Source: an uncultured Bacilli bacterium | GTDB taxonomy: Bacteria; Bacillota_I; Bacilli_A; RF39; UBA660 | DNA length: 64,000 nucleotides | Reading direction: 5' to 3' | Assembly (NCBI GenBank): GCA_934095845.1 | Contig: CAKOKS010000006.1 | Location: 1-64,000, forward strand | Shown here: positions 8,673 through 17,488 of the stretch, one piece after another | How positions within the stretch are numbered: position 1 is the first letter of the stretch | Layout of the letters: every line of letters starts with the position of its first letter | Made by a program: the position numbers and the translations under genes | Notes under the pieces: generated by a model | What the model was told of the DNA's origin: nothing | The model's database searches: none | Seen by the model: the letters and a program-made list of their open reading frames with translations, nothing else

Positions 8673-9914
8673 CTAATCGAAGTAGTCGTATTCTTTTTCT
8701 ATGGTTTCTTCTTTTATAAAATCATTAACTTCTATTTCTTTATCAGTATCTTTAGATATATCTATTAAATCATAAGAGTTATATAAATCTTTTTCATAAC
8801 ATTCTTTTAAAATATTGATAGTTTTATTCTTATCAACTTCATTTTTAGAAAGTAAAATTCTTCTAAAAAAGTCTTTTAACATTTCTAATAAATATTTGAT
8901 AAAATAGATTAAGTTATTATTATTTTGGTCTAACTTTTCACATTCTTCTTCTAAATTATCTATTACTTTTTGTGAATGATTATATTCTTTTTCTAACTCT
9001 TTATAATTAAAAATATAGTCATCTAAATCATTGAAAAAATTTTGATATATTACTTGATTTTGAATTTCTTTAGTATATAAATCTAAATATTTTAGTAAAA
9101 TGTGATATGATTCACCATTAAGAATAACTGAATCTGAAAAAGCTTTCTTTTTTGAAAATTTTAACATATTAATAATTTCTAAGTATTCACTTTCAATATT
9201 CTTTTTACTTTTATCAGCAAGTCTTTCATATTGTCTAGTTATACCTTTTAATTGTCCTAATGAAAGATTTTTTATTTTAGTTCCTTTTTCTCCACGTTCC
9301 AATTTAAAACCCAAATTATTTAATCTAAAGCAATATTTATCTTGTAATATACTTAAATAATTTTGGTCTTTAATATAATCTCTTTTCGATATAGAATATC
9401 TTTCTTTATTAACTCTTTTATCTAACTTTTTAACTAAAGGAACTACCACACAATGAATATGTGGTGTTCTTTCATCTAAGTGTAATACTGATTGTATTAC
9501 TTGTTCTTTTGTATAACCTAAATCTTTATAAACAAATTCCATACATCCATTAGCCCATCTTAATATTTCTTCTTTGGTCATATCTTTAAAGAATTCTGGG
9601 CCACTTGTAAATATCATCTCATCTGCTACACAACTTTTAGAATCATCTACCATCTGATCAAAAGTCTTGTATCTATCTTGTCTAATAGTTTTCATTTTTT
9701 CTTCGTGTTCTTTTCGATATTCTTTAGTAATTTCATAAAACTTTTCTCTGTATTTACTATTACATTTAACTAATTCTATATTGTTAATACTGTCTTCTTT
9801 CCTTATATCAGGATTAGATTTATAAGTTTCTTTTTCTCGTTTATTATGACTACCAATATGGGATAAATCGTTTAATGTGTTAATACTTTGACATCTAAAT
9901 ATTGCATAGCTCAT
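8673..9914 (-). CDS. MobV-family relaxase (plasmid mobilization / Pre)
   Basis: The N-terminus SYAIFRCQSINTLNDLSHIG and HNKRE...NPDI is the opening of Mob/Pre relaxases. The metal-binding motif HLDERTPHIHCVVVPL follows near residue 155. These enzymes nick DNA at oriT and start rolling-circle transfer or recombination. The C-terminal 200 residues are coiled coil. The gene begins inside the end of the serine recombinase gene (20-nt overlap), so both are made from one message. Length (413 aa) is normal. No clear oriT is visible in element I, because the usual upstream gap is missing; it could lie within the recombinase gene. Confidence 0.88.
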   Translation of the reverse strand: MSYAIFRCQSINTLNDLSHIGSHNKREKETYKSNPDIRKEDSINNIELVKCNSKYREKFYEITKEYRKEHEEKMKTIRQDRYKTFDQMVDDSKSCVADEMIFTSGPEFFKDMTKEEILRWANGCMEFVYKDLGYTKEQVIQSVLHLDERTPHIHCVVVPLVKKLDKRVNKERYSISKRDYIKDQNYLSILQDKYCFRLNNLGFKLERGEKGTKIKNLSLGQLKGITRQYERLADKSKKNIESEYLEIINMLKFSKKKAFSDSVILNGESYHILLKYLDLYTKEIQNQVIYQNFFNDLDDYIFNYKELEKEYNHSQKVIDNLEEECEKLDQNNNNLIYFIKYLLEMLKDFFRRILLSKNEVDKNKTINILKECYEKDLYNSYDLIDISKDTDKEIEVNDFIKEETIEKEYDYFD

Positions 9915-11736
9915 TTGGTTGTTCTTTTCTATTTAAACGAGAATATAATGCACTTTCTAAATCTAAAGTAATAACACCTAATCTTAAGGTTTTATCATTA
10001 TAATTTTTAGTATCTGATAAAACTATTAATCTTAATATTTGTTCATAATCTCCATTATGTTCAAAACTAACATCTTCTAATTTACTATCTGCTTCAGTTT
10101 CATAATAATTTAGCTTTAAGCTATTTTTTGAAACAACTTCTTGTAATTTATTAAAATATTCTTTTGCTTCTAAACTTGTTTTACCTTCGTGATTCATTGG
10201 TATTTTAAAACCTTTTTCATCACTAAATATATCAAAATTATAAGGTACATCATAATTATTATGATAATTTACTAAATCAGTTAGAAAACTTTTTCTATAC
10301 TCAATATTTAATAATTCTATTTTATCTCCAACTTTATTAACTTCAATATTATCAATATAAGTACCAATTATTCTTTTTATTTCTTCTCTTGAAGCATTAG
10401 TCAAATTTAGAATATTAGTTAAAAATATATCAGGATTAACAAAAGTATCAATTGTTTCTGTATCTTCTAAAATTAATAAATCATTAGTAGTAAAGTTAAA
10501 GTTTTCACATTGTTTTATTTCTTTAATCTTTTTATTAATATTATCAATTTTATATCTAATACCTTTTAATTCGTTATCAAACTCATTCATTTTAACAACA
10601 CCATTTAGATAAGCACATTTAATTCTTTCTTCTTGTTTTTCTAATTCTTTTAATTCATTTTTATAATCTTTAGTATTATCTTCTTGTTTGTGTTTTATAA
10701 ATGGTGTGTAATATTTATTAATTAAATTATCTTTTCTTATTAGGTCATATAATTGAAGTAGTAATCCATCTCTTATAGTATCTTCTTTGTAGTTAGTTCT
10801 ACATTTTTCGCATTTATAGTAATAATATTTCTTACCACTTTTTCTTTTAGTAGTAGCTTTACCACCTAAAAAATTACCACATACTGAACATTTTAATTTA
10901 TTAGTGAATAGATAAGTTGCAGTTCTTTCGTAGTGTCTTGCATTTCTCTTAGTTTGATACTGACAAGCATTCCATTTTTCTTTTGATACTATTGGTTCTA
11001 CAACATCTTCATAATACTGAGGATGTTTAGTTCTTTTTCCGTGAACAAAATCTCCTTTATAAAGTTCATTAGTCATAATCTTTTGAATAGTAGAATCTAA
11101 CCAGTTATTTCTACCTAATATTTCTTCTTTATTATAAATATTAGCAATACCTTGATAACTTTTTCCTTCTAAATATAAATCATACATTCTAATAACAATA
11201 TCTTTTGTTAATTCATCTGGTACTAATTTTTTATCAATTCTTTTAAATCCTATTGGAGTTCTATTTGGAATGTGTCCTGCTTTAATAGCACCAACCATAC
11301 CAAACTTTGTTCTTTCTGAACATCTCTCAATTTCATTTTGACTAAATGCAGTTGTTAGTCTTATATACATTCTTCCATTAGAGGTTAATGTATTAGAATC
11401 ATCATCTTTACAATCTAAATCACAACCATATTTTTCTAATATTTTCATTAGTTTTTCTACGTCAAAAACACTTCTAGTTAGTCTATCTAATTTTAAAGAT
11501 ACTATGACATTAACTGTACCATTTTTAATATCATTAATCATTTGTTGATATGCTGGTCTTTTATCATCTTTGGCACTTATTCCTTCATCAGCATATACTT
11601 TGTGAATTTCATATCCTTTAGATTTACAAAATTCAATTAGTTTTTCTTTTTGCTCAGGTAAACTAAAACCTTCTCTTGCTTGGTCGAGTGTACTAACTCT
11701 AATATAAATATCTGCAATTTTCTTTTCATCGTTCAT
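9895..11736 (-). CDS. Large serine recombinase (element I integrase)
   Basis: The catalytic domain starts IADIYIRVSTLDQAREGFSL, with the nucleophilic Ser in YIRVS, followed by SLKLDRLTRSVFD and the Arg-rich SERTKFGMVGAIKAG. A recombinase domain, a zinc ribbon (CSVCG ... CEKC, about residues 310-340) and a long coiled coil follow, as in phage and Tn4451-like large serine integrases. The frame extends upstream to 11817, but the segment is not typical and a purine-rich site (AGAGAGATGAAACT) precedes the ATG at 11736, giving 613 aa. It should catalyse directional integration; no excisionase is identified, though the small upstream protein is a candidate. The copy appears intact, unlike its sibling in element II. 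Confidence 0.92.
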   Translation of the reverse strand: MNDEKKIADIYIRVSTLDQAREGFSLPEQKEKLIEFCKSKGYEIHKVYADEGISAKDDKRPAYQQMINDIKNGTVNVIVSLKLDRLTRSVFDVEKLMKILEKYGCDLDCKDDDSNTLTSNGRMYIRLTTAFSQNEIERCSERTKFGMVGAIKAGHIPNRTPIGFKRIDKKLVPDELTKDIVIRMYDLYLEGKSYQGIANIYNKEEILGRNNWLDSTIQKIMTNELYKGDFVHGKRTKHPQYYEDVVEPIVSKEKWNACQYQTKRNARHYERTATYLFTNKLKCSVCGNFLGGKATTKRKSGKKYYYYKCEKCRTNYKEDTIRDGLLLQLYDLIRKDNLINKYYTPFIKHKQEDNTKDYKNELKELEKQEERIKCAYLNGVVKMNEFDNELKGIRYKIDNINKKIKEIKQCENFNFTTNDLLILEDTETIDTFVNPDIFLTNILNLTNASREEIKRIIGTYIDNIEVNKVGDKIELLNIEYRKSFLTDLVNYHNNYDVPYNFDIFSDEKGFKIPMNHEGKTSLEAKEYFNKLQEVVSKNSLKLNYYETEADSKLEDVSFEHNGDYEQILRLIVLSDTKNYNDKTLRLGVITLDLESALYSRLNRKEQPNELCNI

Positions 11737-11847
11737 AGTTTCATCTCTCTTTCTATTATTTTTTTGAAAGAGATTAAAAGCACAAAAAGTCCATACTTTT
11801 AACCTCAAGTATTTCACTTCCTTTTTGTACGCCTAGTTTAAAAACAT

Positions 11848-12114
11848 TTAATTGTTTTTAATATGAACTTCCATATCTTTTAATTTAATACATTTAGAAT
11901 AATCATTTACAAAAATTTTATCACTTTCATTAAATATCAAATAATTATTCTCTTTGATTGTTATAATATGTGGACTTACATAAGCAATATTACTTCCTTT
12001 AATATTGATAATACTTCCTTGTTTAATAGTATATTTACAGCAAGCAAATCTACATATCATATCAATTCTTTTTAAAACTTCCTTTTCAACTTCTAATATT
12101 TTTACTTCCTTCAT
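11848..12114 (-). CDS. Small element-encoded protein (paralogue in element II)
   Basis: This 88-aa protein starts at ATG 12114, with GAGGAG four bases before it; the frame also allows a GTG start at 12126. It is related to the protein at 58352-58624: both have an LKRIDMICRF / RLEFICEFCR helix, a middle ISPHIITI / LEPHRIIIN strand and end in an Asn/Lys tail. The shared place immediately before the recombinase in two elements suggests a regulator or recombination directionality factor; that is inference, as no known fold is recognised. Confidence 0.7.
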   Translation of the reverse strand: MKEVKILEVEKEVLKRIDMICRFACCKYTIKQGSIINIKGSNIAYVSPHIITIKENNYLIFNESDKIFVNDYSKCIKLKDMEVHIKNN

Positions 12115-12141
12115 AAAACTCCTCACTTTCCTTATAATAAC

Positions 12142-12166
12142 AAAAAAACTAGACGGTACTTCTAGT
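12142..12166 (-). terminator. Terminator downstream of tRNA-Leu
   Basis: On the minus strand ACTAGA and TCTAGT form a hairpin followed by seven T. A second hairpin (CTCGAA...TTCGAG) sits closer to the tRNA. Confidence 0.7.
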
Positions 12167-12209
12167 TAATATTTATTACTACTCGAAAAGTTCGAGTTTC
12201 CTATCAATC

Positions 12210-12296
12210 TGGTGCCCATGGTCGGACTCGAACCGACACGATATTGCTATCATTGGATTTTGAGTCCAACGTGTCTACCAATTCCACCACATAGGC
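12210..12296 (-). tRNA. tRNA-Leu (anticodon CAA)
   Basis: The 87-nt gene folds with a seven-pair acceptor stem (GCCTATG with CATGGGC), a long variable arm as expected for Leu, and an anticodon loop CTCAAAA that gives CAA. The T-loop GGTTCGAGTCC is standard and the CCA end is encoded. A TATAAT box lies just upstream. Its 3' end points at element I. Confidence 0.95.
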
Positions 12297-12335
12297 ATAT
12301 ATAGATTATAACATAATAATTACAAATTTGTATAT

Positions 12336-12361
12336 AAAAAACAACTAATTCTCTAGTTGTT
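12336..12361 (-). terminator. Terminator of the scpAB transcript
   Basis: The minus strand shows AACAACTA, a 6-nt loop, TAGTTGTT and a T-run. It overlaps the last codons of scpB. Confidence 0.75.
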
Positions 12362-12920
12362 CACTTTCTTTATAGGTTGATGAAAATAATTCTACGTCAT
12401 CATTTTCTTTTGTTTCTTCTATTTCTATATTTGGTAAATCTTCAATAGTTGCAAGTCCAAAATAATCTAAAAACTCACTTGTTGTTCTATAAAGATTAGG
12501 TCTTCCAGCAAGTTCTGATTTACCTACTTCTTTTAATAAACCTTTAGCAACTAATTTTCTTATAATTTGACCACTTTGTACTCCCCTTATTTCAGATACT
12601 TCTGGATTAGTAATTGGTTGATTATAAGCTATTATTGCTAATGTTTCTAATGCTGCTTGACTTAATTTATTTGTACCAGGATTAACAGCTAAAGATTCAT
12701 AATATTTTTTATGTTCTTGTTTAGTAGTTAATTTAAATGCGTCTCCTAAATAAGATATTCTTAATCCTCTATCTTTAGCTTCATAATTCTTCTTTAATTC
12801 TTTTAGTAAATTTTTTACTTCTTCTTCACTTATTTCCATTATTTCTGATAAAGTTTTTAAATCACAACCTTCATCACCCATAACAAAAAGTATTCCTTCA
12901 AGTATTCCTAGTTGTTCCAT
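12345..12920 (-). CDS. scpB: Segregation and condensation protein B
   Basis: The 191-aa protein has the two winged-helix layout of ScpB: EGILFVMGDEGCDLKTLSEI at the start and the hallmark LETLAIIAYNQPITNPEVSEIRGV in the second half, then LLKEVGKSELAGRPNLYRTT. It dimerises and binds ScpA, which bridges to SMC to form the condensin that organises the chromosome. It follows scpA with a 4-nt gap, the standard order in Bacillota. The acidic tail is usual. No oddities were seen. Confidence 0.96.
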   Translation of the reverse strand: MEQLGILEGILFVMGDEGCDLKTLSEIMEISEEEVKNLLKELKKNYEAKDRGLRISYLGDAFKLTTKQEHKKYYESLAVNPGTNKLSQAALETLAIIAYNQPITNPEVSEIRGVQSGQIIRKLVAKGLLKEVGKSELAGRPNLYRTTSEFLDYFGLATIEDLPNIEIEETKENDDVELFSSTYKESEQLEN

Positions 12921-12924
12921 ATAT

Positions 12925-13641
12925 TCACTTCATTTCTATTGATATTTCACCAAAATTATTATCTTGTTTAATTAGTATTTCATTATTTTTAGCCATTTCT
13001 AAAATTGATAAAAAAGTTACTACTATATATGGTTTAGTTAACTCTTCAAATAAATCTTCAAAATGACAACTTTTTTTTGTTTTTAAAATATTACGTATTT
13101 GGTTAGTTCTTTCTTTAACACTAAGTTCTTTTTTCATTATCTTAGTATTAAGTGGTTTATTAAGTTTTTGTCTTGATAAGAAAAGCTCAAACGCATTTAT
13201 TAAATCATCTATGTCATTTTCACCATAATTTAACTTTTCTTCTTGTTTAAATTCACTTAAATCACTTGGAAGTTTTGTATAAAATTCACTTCTCTTATCT
13301 TCTAAATCTTTAAAAGAATCTGTTATTCCTTTTATTCTTTCATATTCAATTAAACGATTTTTTAAATCTTCTTCATTATTGAATTCGTATTCATCATCTT
13401 CTTCATCATCATTTTTGTTTAAAAGAAGTTTACTTTTTAAATGAATTAATTCAGCTGCCATCACTAAGTATTCACTTGAATCATCCATTGAAAGATCTTT
13501 ATTATTATTTATAAAATCTAAATATTGTTTAGTAATACTTTCAATATTAATATCATAAATATCCATTTTACTACTACGTATTAAATGTAGTAATAAATCA
13601 AGTGGTCCTTCAAAATCGTTTATACAAAAGTTTGGAATCAT
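12925..13641 (-). CDS. scpA: Segregation and condensation protein A
   Basis: The kleisin subunit of bacterial SMC condensin. The start FEGPLDLLLHLIRSSKMDIYDINI is the diagnostic N-terminal SMC-neck binding region, and the C-terminal winged helix reads CHFEDLFEELTKPYIVVTFLSILEM. Its 238-aa length is typical. It starts four bases inside the end of the upstream membrane-protein gene (ATGA overlap) and ends in TGA, which shows that TGA is a stop in this organism. Co-transcribed with scpB. Confidence 0.96.
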   Translation of the reverse strand: MIPNFCINDFEGPLDLLLHLIRSSKMDIYDINIESITKQYLDFINNNKDLSMDDSSEYLVMAAELIHLKSKLLLNKNDDEEDDEYEFNNEEDLKNRLIEYERIKGITDSFKDLEDKRSEFYTKLPSDLSEFKQEEKLNYGENDIDDLINAFELFLSRQKLNKPLNTKIMKKELSVKERTNQIRNILKTKKSCHFEDLFEELTKPYIVVTFLSILEMAKNNEILIKQDNNFGEISIEMK

Positions 13642-14582
13642 TTACAATCAAATCCTTTTCCTGTCATAGCGTAATGAACTTTTTTAACATTTGTATCTTT
13701 AACATAATAATTATAATCAACTACCTTAGTAGGTACAGCTGATTTTTCTAAATCAATATTTGCTTTATATAAAAGTCCATCACTTGTTTCTTCTAAAGTA
13801 GCAAGTTTTCCCATATTGGTAACAAGTTTATCATAAACAGATTTCTTATTTAAATATTCTTCATCAGTTAATCCATTTTTAGTTATAACTTGAGTATCAT
13901 CTATACTTATAAGTTTATCATTAGCAAAAGTATATTCAATCTCTCTTGAATCCTTTTTACAAGTTATACTTCCAATTCCTGATTCATCAGTTTCTAGTTT
14001 ATAATCTGGATAATCTTCATCTTTAAGTAATACTATTTTTCCAATATAAGTAATATTACTATTAAAATTAGTTAATGTTTTAAATTCAACTGTTTTTTCT
14101 TGATAATCATATGTTCCAGTTAATTTAACTGCTGCAAGTTTAGTATTATTTTTACTTGATAATATTTCAAAATAATATTCATCTTCATCTAAATTAATAA
14201 CATTATTGAAACTAGATATAGTCATTTTTACAATATTATTATATAAAGAAATATTCTTTAATACAATATTTCCACTTTTCATAACAGTTGTACTTAATAA
14301 AGATTGTTCTTTAGATCCATCTAAATAAGTTTGTCCAGTTGTAATATTTTCACTTGTACCAGAACTACCATTTAAGAATTTATAAAGAACACTATTTTCA
14401 TCTTGCATCATACTATTAACAATTGGTAAGCCTATTAAAACAATTATAAACAAAATAGCAAGTTCTATTACTATCATTGGTCTTCCTATTTTTTCTTTTC
14501 TTAATTCACCAATTACTTCTGCTTGTACATTTCTTGGGTCAGTGTAGTTTTCTTTTTCTACATTATCTTTTTCTTCTTGCAT
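13638..14582 (-). CDS. Single-pass membrane protein, unknown
   Basis: The 314-aa protein has about 37 charged cytosolic residues, one membrane helix (MIVIELAILFIIVLIGLPIV, about residues 36-55) and an external part of about 250 residues. The external part is rich in beta-strand-forming sequence, without recognisable motifs. Type II topology is likely. It overlaps scpA by 4 nt, so it belongs to the same operon. I cannot name a family; a lineage-specific cell-envelope protein is the best guess. Confidence 0.65.
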   Translation of the reverse strand: MQEEKDNVEKENYTDPRNVQAEVIGELRKEKIGRPMIVIELAILFIIVLIGLPIVNSMMQDENSVLYKFLNGSSGTSENITTGQTYLDGSKEQSLLSTTVMKSGNIVLKNISLYNNIVKMTISSFNNVINLDEDEYYFEILSSKNNTKLAAVKLTGTYDYQEKTVEFKTLTNFNSNITYIGKIVLLKDEDYPDYKLETDESGIGSITCKKDSREIEYTFANDKLISIDDTQVITKNGLTDEEYLNKKSVYDKLVTNMGKLATLEETSDGLLYKANIDLEKSAVPTKVVDYNYYVKDTNVKKVHYAMTGKGFDCK

Positions 14583-14618
14583 ACTTAATCCCTCTATCCT
14601 TAAAACAATTATATCAAA

Positions 14619-14652
14619 AAAAATAGAAAAGTTAAACTTTTCTTTTCTATTT
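14619..14652 (-). terminator. Terminator downstream of the 14661-15023 gene
   Basis: AAATAGAAAAG and CTTTTCTATTT form a hairpin followed by T residues on the minus strand. Confidence 0.6.
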
Positions 14653-14660
14653 AAACATTC

Positions 14661-15023
14661 TTAAAACTTAGGCATGTTACGAGTAATATCCTCATTGTCA
14701 TATTCATCAAATTTACTCATAACCTCTTCTACTAAAGTTTTTACTCCACCATTACTTAATAAGTATTTTAGAAATATCCATGATTTTTTATATTTTTTTG
14801 CTTGTTCTATTTTTTCTTCGTCGCTTAAACCACTAGTAATTATTTTTGCACGAATTCTTTTCATATCATTATAAAAAATTGAAATATCAAAAATATAATG
14901 AATAATAGATTCCTCATTTATCTCTGGCCAGTCTTTTGAGGTTACTTGTATTTTCTTTAAAGCTAAAACTGGAATATTATTTAAAAAATCAATTGCATCT
15001 TTTACTACTCTTTCGTTATTCAT
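14661..15023 (-). CDS. Hypothetical protein, 120 aa
   Basis: A soluble, helical 120-aa protein of unknown family. It has a YHD-like aromatic segment (SIIHYIFDISIFYNDMKRIRAKI) and a Lys/acidic C-terminal half. A clear AGGTGA ribosome binding site precedes the ATG. It lies between miaB and the scp operon, about 45 nt downstream of miaB, and could share its transcript. No function can be offered. Confidence 0.6.
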   Translation of the reverse strand: MNNERVVKDAIDFLNNIPVLALKKIQVTSKDWPEINEESIIHYIFDISIFYNDMKRIRAKIITSGLSDEEKIEQAKKYKKSWIFLKYLLSNGGVKTLVEEVMSKFDEYDNEDITRNMPKF

Positions 15024-15067
15024 AGTATCACCTATTTAATTGTATCAAAAAAATTAAGTGGTTTCTA

Positions 15068-16471
15068 CTATTTTACTATTCCATCTAAACTAAAGCTTTT
15101 AGCATCTGTTATATAAACATTTACTATTTCACCTACTAATGATGGATCACATGTAACATTTACAAGTTTTTGAGTCTCTGTATATCCAAATAATTTAGTA
15201 TCATCTTTTTCACTTTTTCCTAAAAGTAATACTTTAACAGTTTTATTTAAGTATTTTTGATTGTTCATATTTGAGTATTTATTAACAATTTCATTTAACC
15301 TATGAAGTCTTTCTTCTTTAACACTTAAAGGCACTTCATCTTTAATCTTAGCTGCAGGGGTTCCTTCTCTAGGTGAATATATAAATGTAAATGCTCCATC
15401 ATATTTACATTTCTCAACTACTTCTAAGGTACTTTCAAAATCTTCTTCACTTTCATTTGGAAATCCAACTATAATATCAGTCGTGATAGCAACATCTTTT
15501 ATGCGAGTTTTTAATTTATCAAACAGTTCTAAATATTCTTCTTTAGTATATCTTCTTCCCATTAGTCTTAATACTTTATTTGAACCACTTTGTAAAGGTA
15601 AATGAATATAAGGCATAATATTATCATATTTAGCAATTACATCTATCATTTCATCAGTAAAATTCCATGGATGACTTGTAACAAAACGTATACGTTCAAT
15701 TCCAATTTCTGCAACTTTTTTTAGTAATTCAGCAAAACTTATTTCCTCTTCTCTATCGGTTCCATAAGCATTAACGTTTTGACCTAATAAAGTTACTTCT
15801 TTATATCCTTTTTCTTTTAAACAACTTATTTCTCTTAAGATATCTTCACTTTTTCTACTTCTTTCTTTTCCTCTTGTATAAGGAACTATGCAATAAGTAC
15901 AGAATTTGTCGCATCCATACATTATATTAACCCAAGCTACATATTTAGAATCTCTTTTATAAGTTTCCCCTACTTCAAAAACATTTCCTTCATTACTTTT
16001 TACTTCAATATTAAGCCCATCACTTAAATTCATTAAATAATTAGGAAGTTCATGAATGTTATGTGTTCCAAAAACTAAATCAATATATTTATGACTTTCC
16101 ATTATTTCTTTAACAACGCTTTCTTCTTGAGCCATACATCCACATAGAAGTATTTTTAAATCTGGTTTAGATTCTTTTAAATGTTTGCATATTCCTAAAA
16201 ATCCAAATACTTTATCATGAGCATTTTCTCTAATCGCGCATGTATTTAAAACAACTAAATCAGCATCTTCTACATTATCTACTTTTTCATATCCTAAGTT
16301 TTCTAAAAGTGCACTTATTTCTTCTGAATCATGCACATTCATTTGGCATCCATAAGTTCTAATAAAATATTTTTTACCATTAAATTTATCACTTATAATT
16401 GGATTATTATATATAAATTCAACATGTTCTTTATTTCTTGATTTTTCATGATTCATATCAGGTATATTCAT
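15068..16471 (-). CDS. miaB: tRNA-2-methylthio-N6-dimethylallyladenosine synthase
   Basis: A radical-SAM methylthiotransferase that modifies A37 of tRNAs reading UNN codons. The N-terminal domain has YFIRTYGCQMNVHDSE with the first cluster Cys and further Cys residues in VLNTCAIRENA and LCGCMAQEE. The radical-SAM motif is CDKFCTYC in YGCDKFCTYCIVPYTRGKER, and the end is a TRAM domain. GGAAGTG eight bases before the ATG at 16471 (MNIPDMNHEK) makes it the likely start rather than 16486. Length 467 aa is normal. Confidence 0.96.
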   Translation of the reverse strand: MNIPDMNHEKSRNKEHVEFIYNNPIISDKFNGKKYFIRTYGCQMNVHDSEEISALLENLGYEKVDNVEDADLVVLNTCAIRENAHDKVFGFLGICKHLKESKPDLKILLCGCMAQEESVVKEIMESHKYIDLVFGTHNIHELPNYLMNLSDGLNIEVKSNEGNVFEVGETYKRDSKYVAWVNIMYGCDKFCTYCIVPYTRGKERSRKSEDILREISCLKEKGYKEVTLLGQNVNAYGTDREEEISFAELLKKVAEIGIERIRFVTSHPWNFTDEMIDVIAKYDNIMPYIHLPLQSGSNKVLRLMGRRYTKEEYLELFDKLKTRIKDVAITTDIIVGFPNESEEDFESTLEVVEKCKYDGAFTFIYSPREGTPAAKIKDEVPLSVKEERLHRLNEIVNKYSNMNNQKYLNKTVKVLLLGKSEKDDTKLFGYTETQKLVNVTCDPSLVGEIVNVYITDAKSFSLDGIVK

Positions 16472-16510
16472 AATAATCACTTCCATTAAAAGATTATAAC
16501 ATAAGAAAAT

Positions 16511-16545
16511 AAAAATCTCTACATTAATTTTGTAAAGATTTTTTA
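16511..16545 (-). terminator. Terminator after the SOS-controlled small gene
   Basis: TCTTTACA and TGTAGAGA pair on the minus strand and are followed by TTTTTATTT. Confidence 0.6.
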
Positions 16546-16558
16546 CTCTAGTAATTCA

Positions 16559-16699
16559 TTATTTTTCATAAATATTTACTTGATTAACATTGGTACTATT
16601 TTCAAGTTTACGAACATTTATTGACATAAGACTTAGTCCAAGGAACAATACAAGTAAAACTAAAATCACCCCACGATACTCACATAAAACTTTTTGCAT
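16559..16699 (-). CDS. SOS-controlled 46-aa membrane peptide, yneA-like position
   Basis: The frame is open from 16786, but AAGGAAG eight bases before the ATG at 16699 and the promoter at 16725-16753 show that the real product is 46 aa, starting MQKVLCEYRG. One hydrophobic helix (VILVLLVLFLGLSLMS, about residues 11-26) is followed by a short polar tail without a LysM domain. The promoter spacer carries a LexA box, so the gene is probably induced on DNA damage. It diverges from lexA, exactly where Bacillus has the division inhibitor yneA, which also has one membrane helix. A role in delaying division during SOS is inference. Confidence 0.75.
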   Translation of the reverse strand: MQKVLCEYRGVILVLLVLFLGLSLMSINVRKLENSTNVNQVNIYEK

Positions 16700-16724
16700 A
16701 TCAACACTTCCTTTCGACAATTCA

Positions 16725-16753
16725 ATCTTATCAAGAACATTTGTTCGTGTCAA
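16725..16753 (-). promoter_or_regulatory. SOS promoter with LexA box in spacer
   Basis: On the minus strand TTGACA, 17 nt and TAAGAT form a near-consensus sigma-A promoter. The spacer is almost filled by CGAACAAATGTTCT (16734-16747), which fits the Bacillota LexA operator CGAAC-N4-GTTC with one end mismatch. LexA bound here would block RNA polymerase. Confidence 0.85.
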
Positions 16754-16780
16754 TGCAATTTTATTATTTTTTGAAAAATT

Positions 16781-16831
16781 AAACATTTGTTTGACATTTT
16801 ATATTTTTTTTGATAAAGTTTATATAGGAGG
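16781..16831 (+). promoter_or_regulatory. lexA promoter with degenerate LexA box
   Basis: TTGACA (16791-16796) and TAAAGT (16814-16819) are 17 nt apart. AAACATTTGTTT (16781-16792) overlaps the -35 and resembles a weak LexA half-site pair, fitting autoregulation. The ribosome binding site AGGAGGA lies at 16825-16831. Confidence 0.6.
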
Positions 16832-16840
16832 AATAAAGAA

Positions 16841-17461
16841 ATGACTCAAGAATTAACAAAAAAACAAAATGAAACCTTAACTTTTATAAAAAAATATATT
16901 GTATCTCATGGATACTCACCTAGTGTAAGAGAAATCTGTAGTGGTATGAATCTTTCAAGTCCAGCTACTGCTCATACTCATTTAAAGGAGCTTGAAAAAA
17001 AAGGTTGGATTAGGAAAGAAGAAAACAAATTCAGAACTATTGAACTTTTAGTTGATAATGAATTTGAAGAAAAAAATGAAGATGTTGTATCGGTTCCACT
17101 TTTAGGTAAAATATCTTGTGGTAATCCAATTGAAGCAATTGAAAATCCGAATGAGTTCTTTACATTACCAGCTAGTTTAATACCTGCTAAAGAATCTATA
17201 TTTACATTAAAATGTTCTGGAGATTCAATGATTAATGTTGGTATATATGATAAAGATATTGTAATTCTTAAAAAACAAAATGTTGCTCATAATGGTGATA
17301 TAGTTGCTGCTATGACTGAAGAAAATGAAGTTACATTAAAAACATTTTATAAAGAAAAAGATCATATTAGATTACAACCTGAAAATGATGAACTTGCACC
17401 TATTATAGTTGATAATTGTAAGATCTTAGGAATTGCAATTGGATTATATAGAAAATTATAA
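16841..17461 (+). CDS. lexA: SOS repressor LexA
   Basis: The 206-aa repressor has the N-terminal winged helix (KQNETLTFIKKYIVSHGYSP, SPATAHTHLKELEKKGWI) and the C-terminal S24 autopeptidase. The cleavage pair is Cys93-Gly94 (GKISCGNPI) rather than the usual Ala-Gly; Cys-Gly is known from UmuD, so cleavage remains plausible. The catalytic Ser is S129 in SGDSM and the Lys is K167 in VTLKTFY. It represses SOS genes until RecA filaments trigger self-cleavage. It is divergent from the SOS peptide gene and one of the few plus-strand genes here. Confidence 0.96.
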   Translation: MTQELTKKQNETLTFIKKYIVSHGYSPSVREICSGMNLSSPATAHTHLKELEKKGWIRKEENKFRTIELLVDNEFEEKNEDVVSVPLLGKISCGNPIEAIENPNEFFTLPASLIPAKESIFTLKCSGDSMINVGIYDKDIVILKKQNVAHNGDIVAAMTEENEVTLKTFYKEKDHIRLQPENDELAPIIVDNCKILGIAIGLYRKL

Positions 17462-17488
17462 AAAAAGGAAACTTTATTGTTTCCTATA
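17461..17488. terminator. Bidirectional terminator between lexA and 17484 gene
   Basis: GGAAAC and GTTTCC form a hairpin, flanked by an A-run on the left that becomes a T-run on the minus strand. It serves the two convergent genes; the U-run is better for the minus gene. Confidence 0.65.

Larger units (their letters stand above)
6600..12135 (-). mobile_element. Integrative mobilizable element I (next to tRNA-Leu)
   Basis: From the tRNA side the order is a 89-aa small protein, large serine recombinase, MobV relaxase, broken coiled-coil gene, nitroreductase and transglutaminase-like protein, all on the minus strand. The first three genes are mirrored in element II (49.8-58.6 kb), with clearly related small proteins and recombinases. 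The right limit is close to the tRNA-Leu terminator. The left limit is uncertain: TGGTGCCC from the tRNA 3' end recurs at 6519-6526, which could mark it. There is no conjugation machinery, so transfer would need a helper. Confidence 0.55.
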
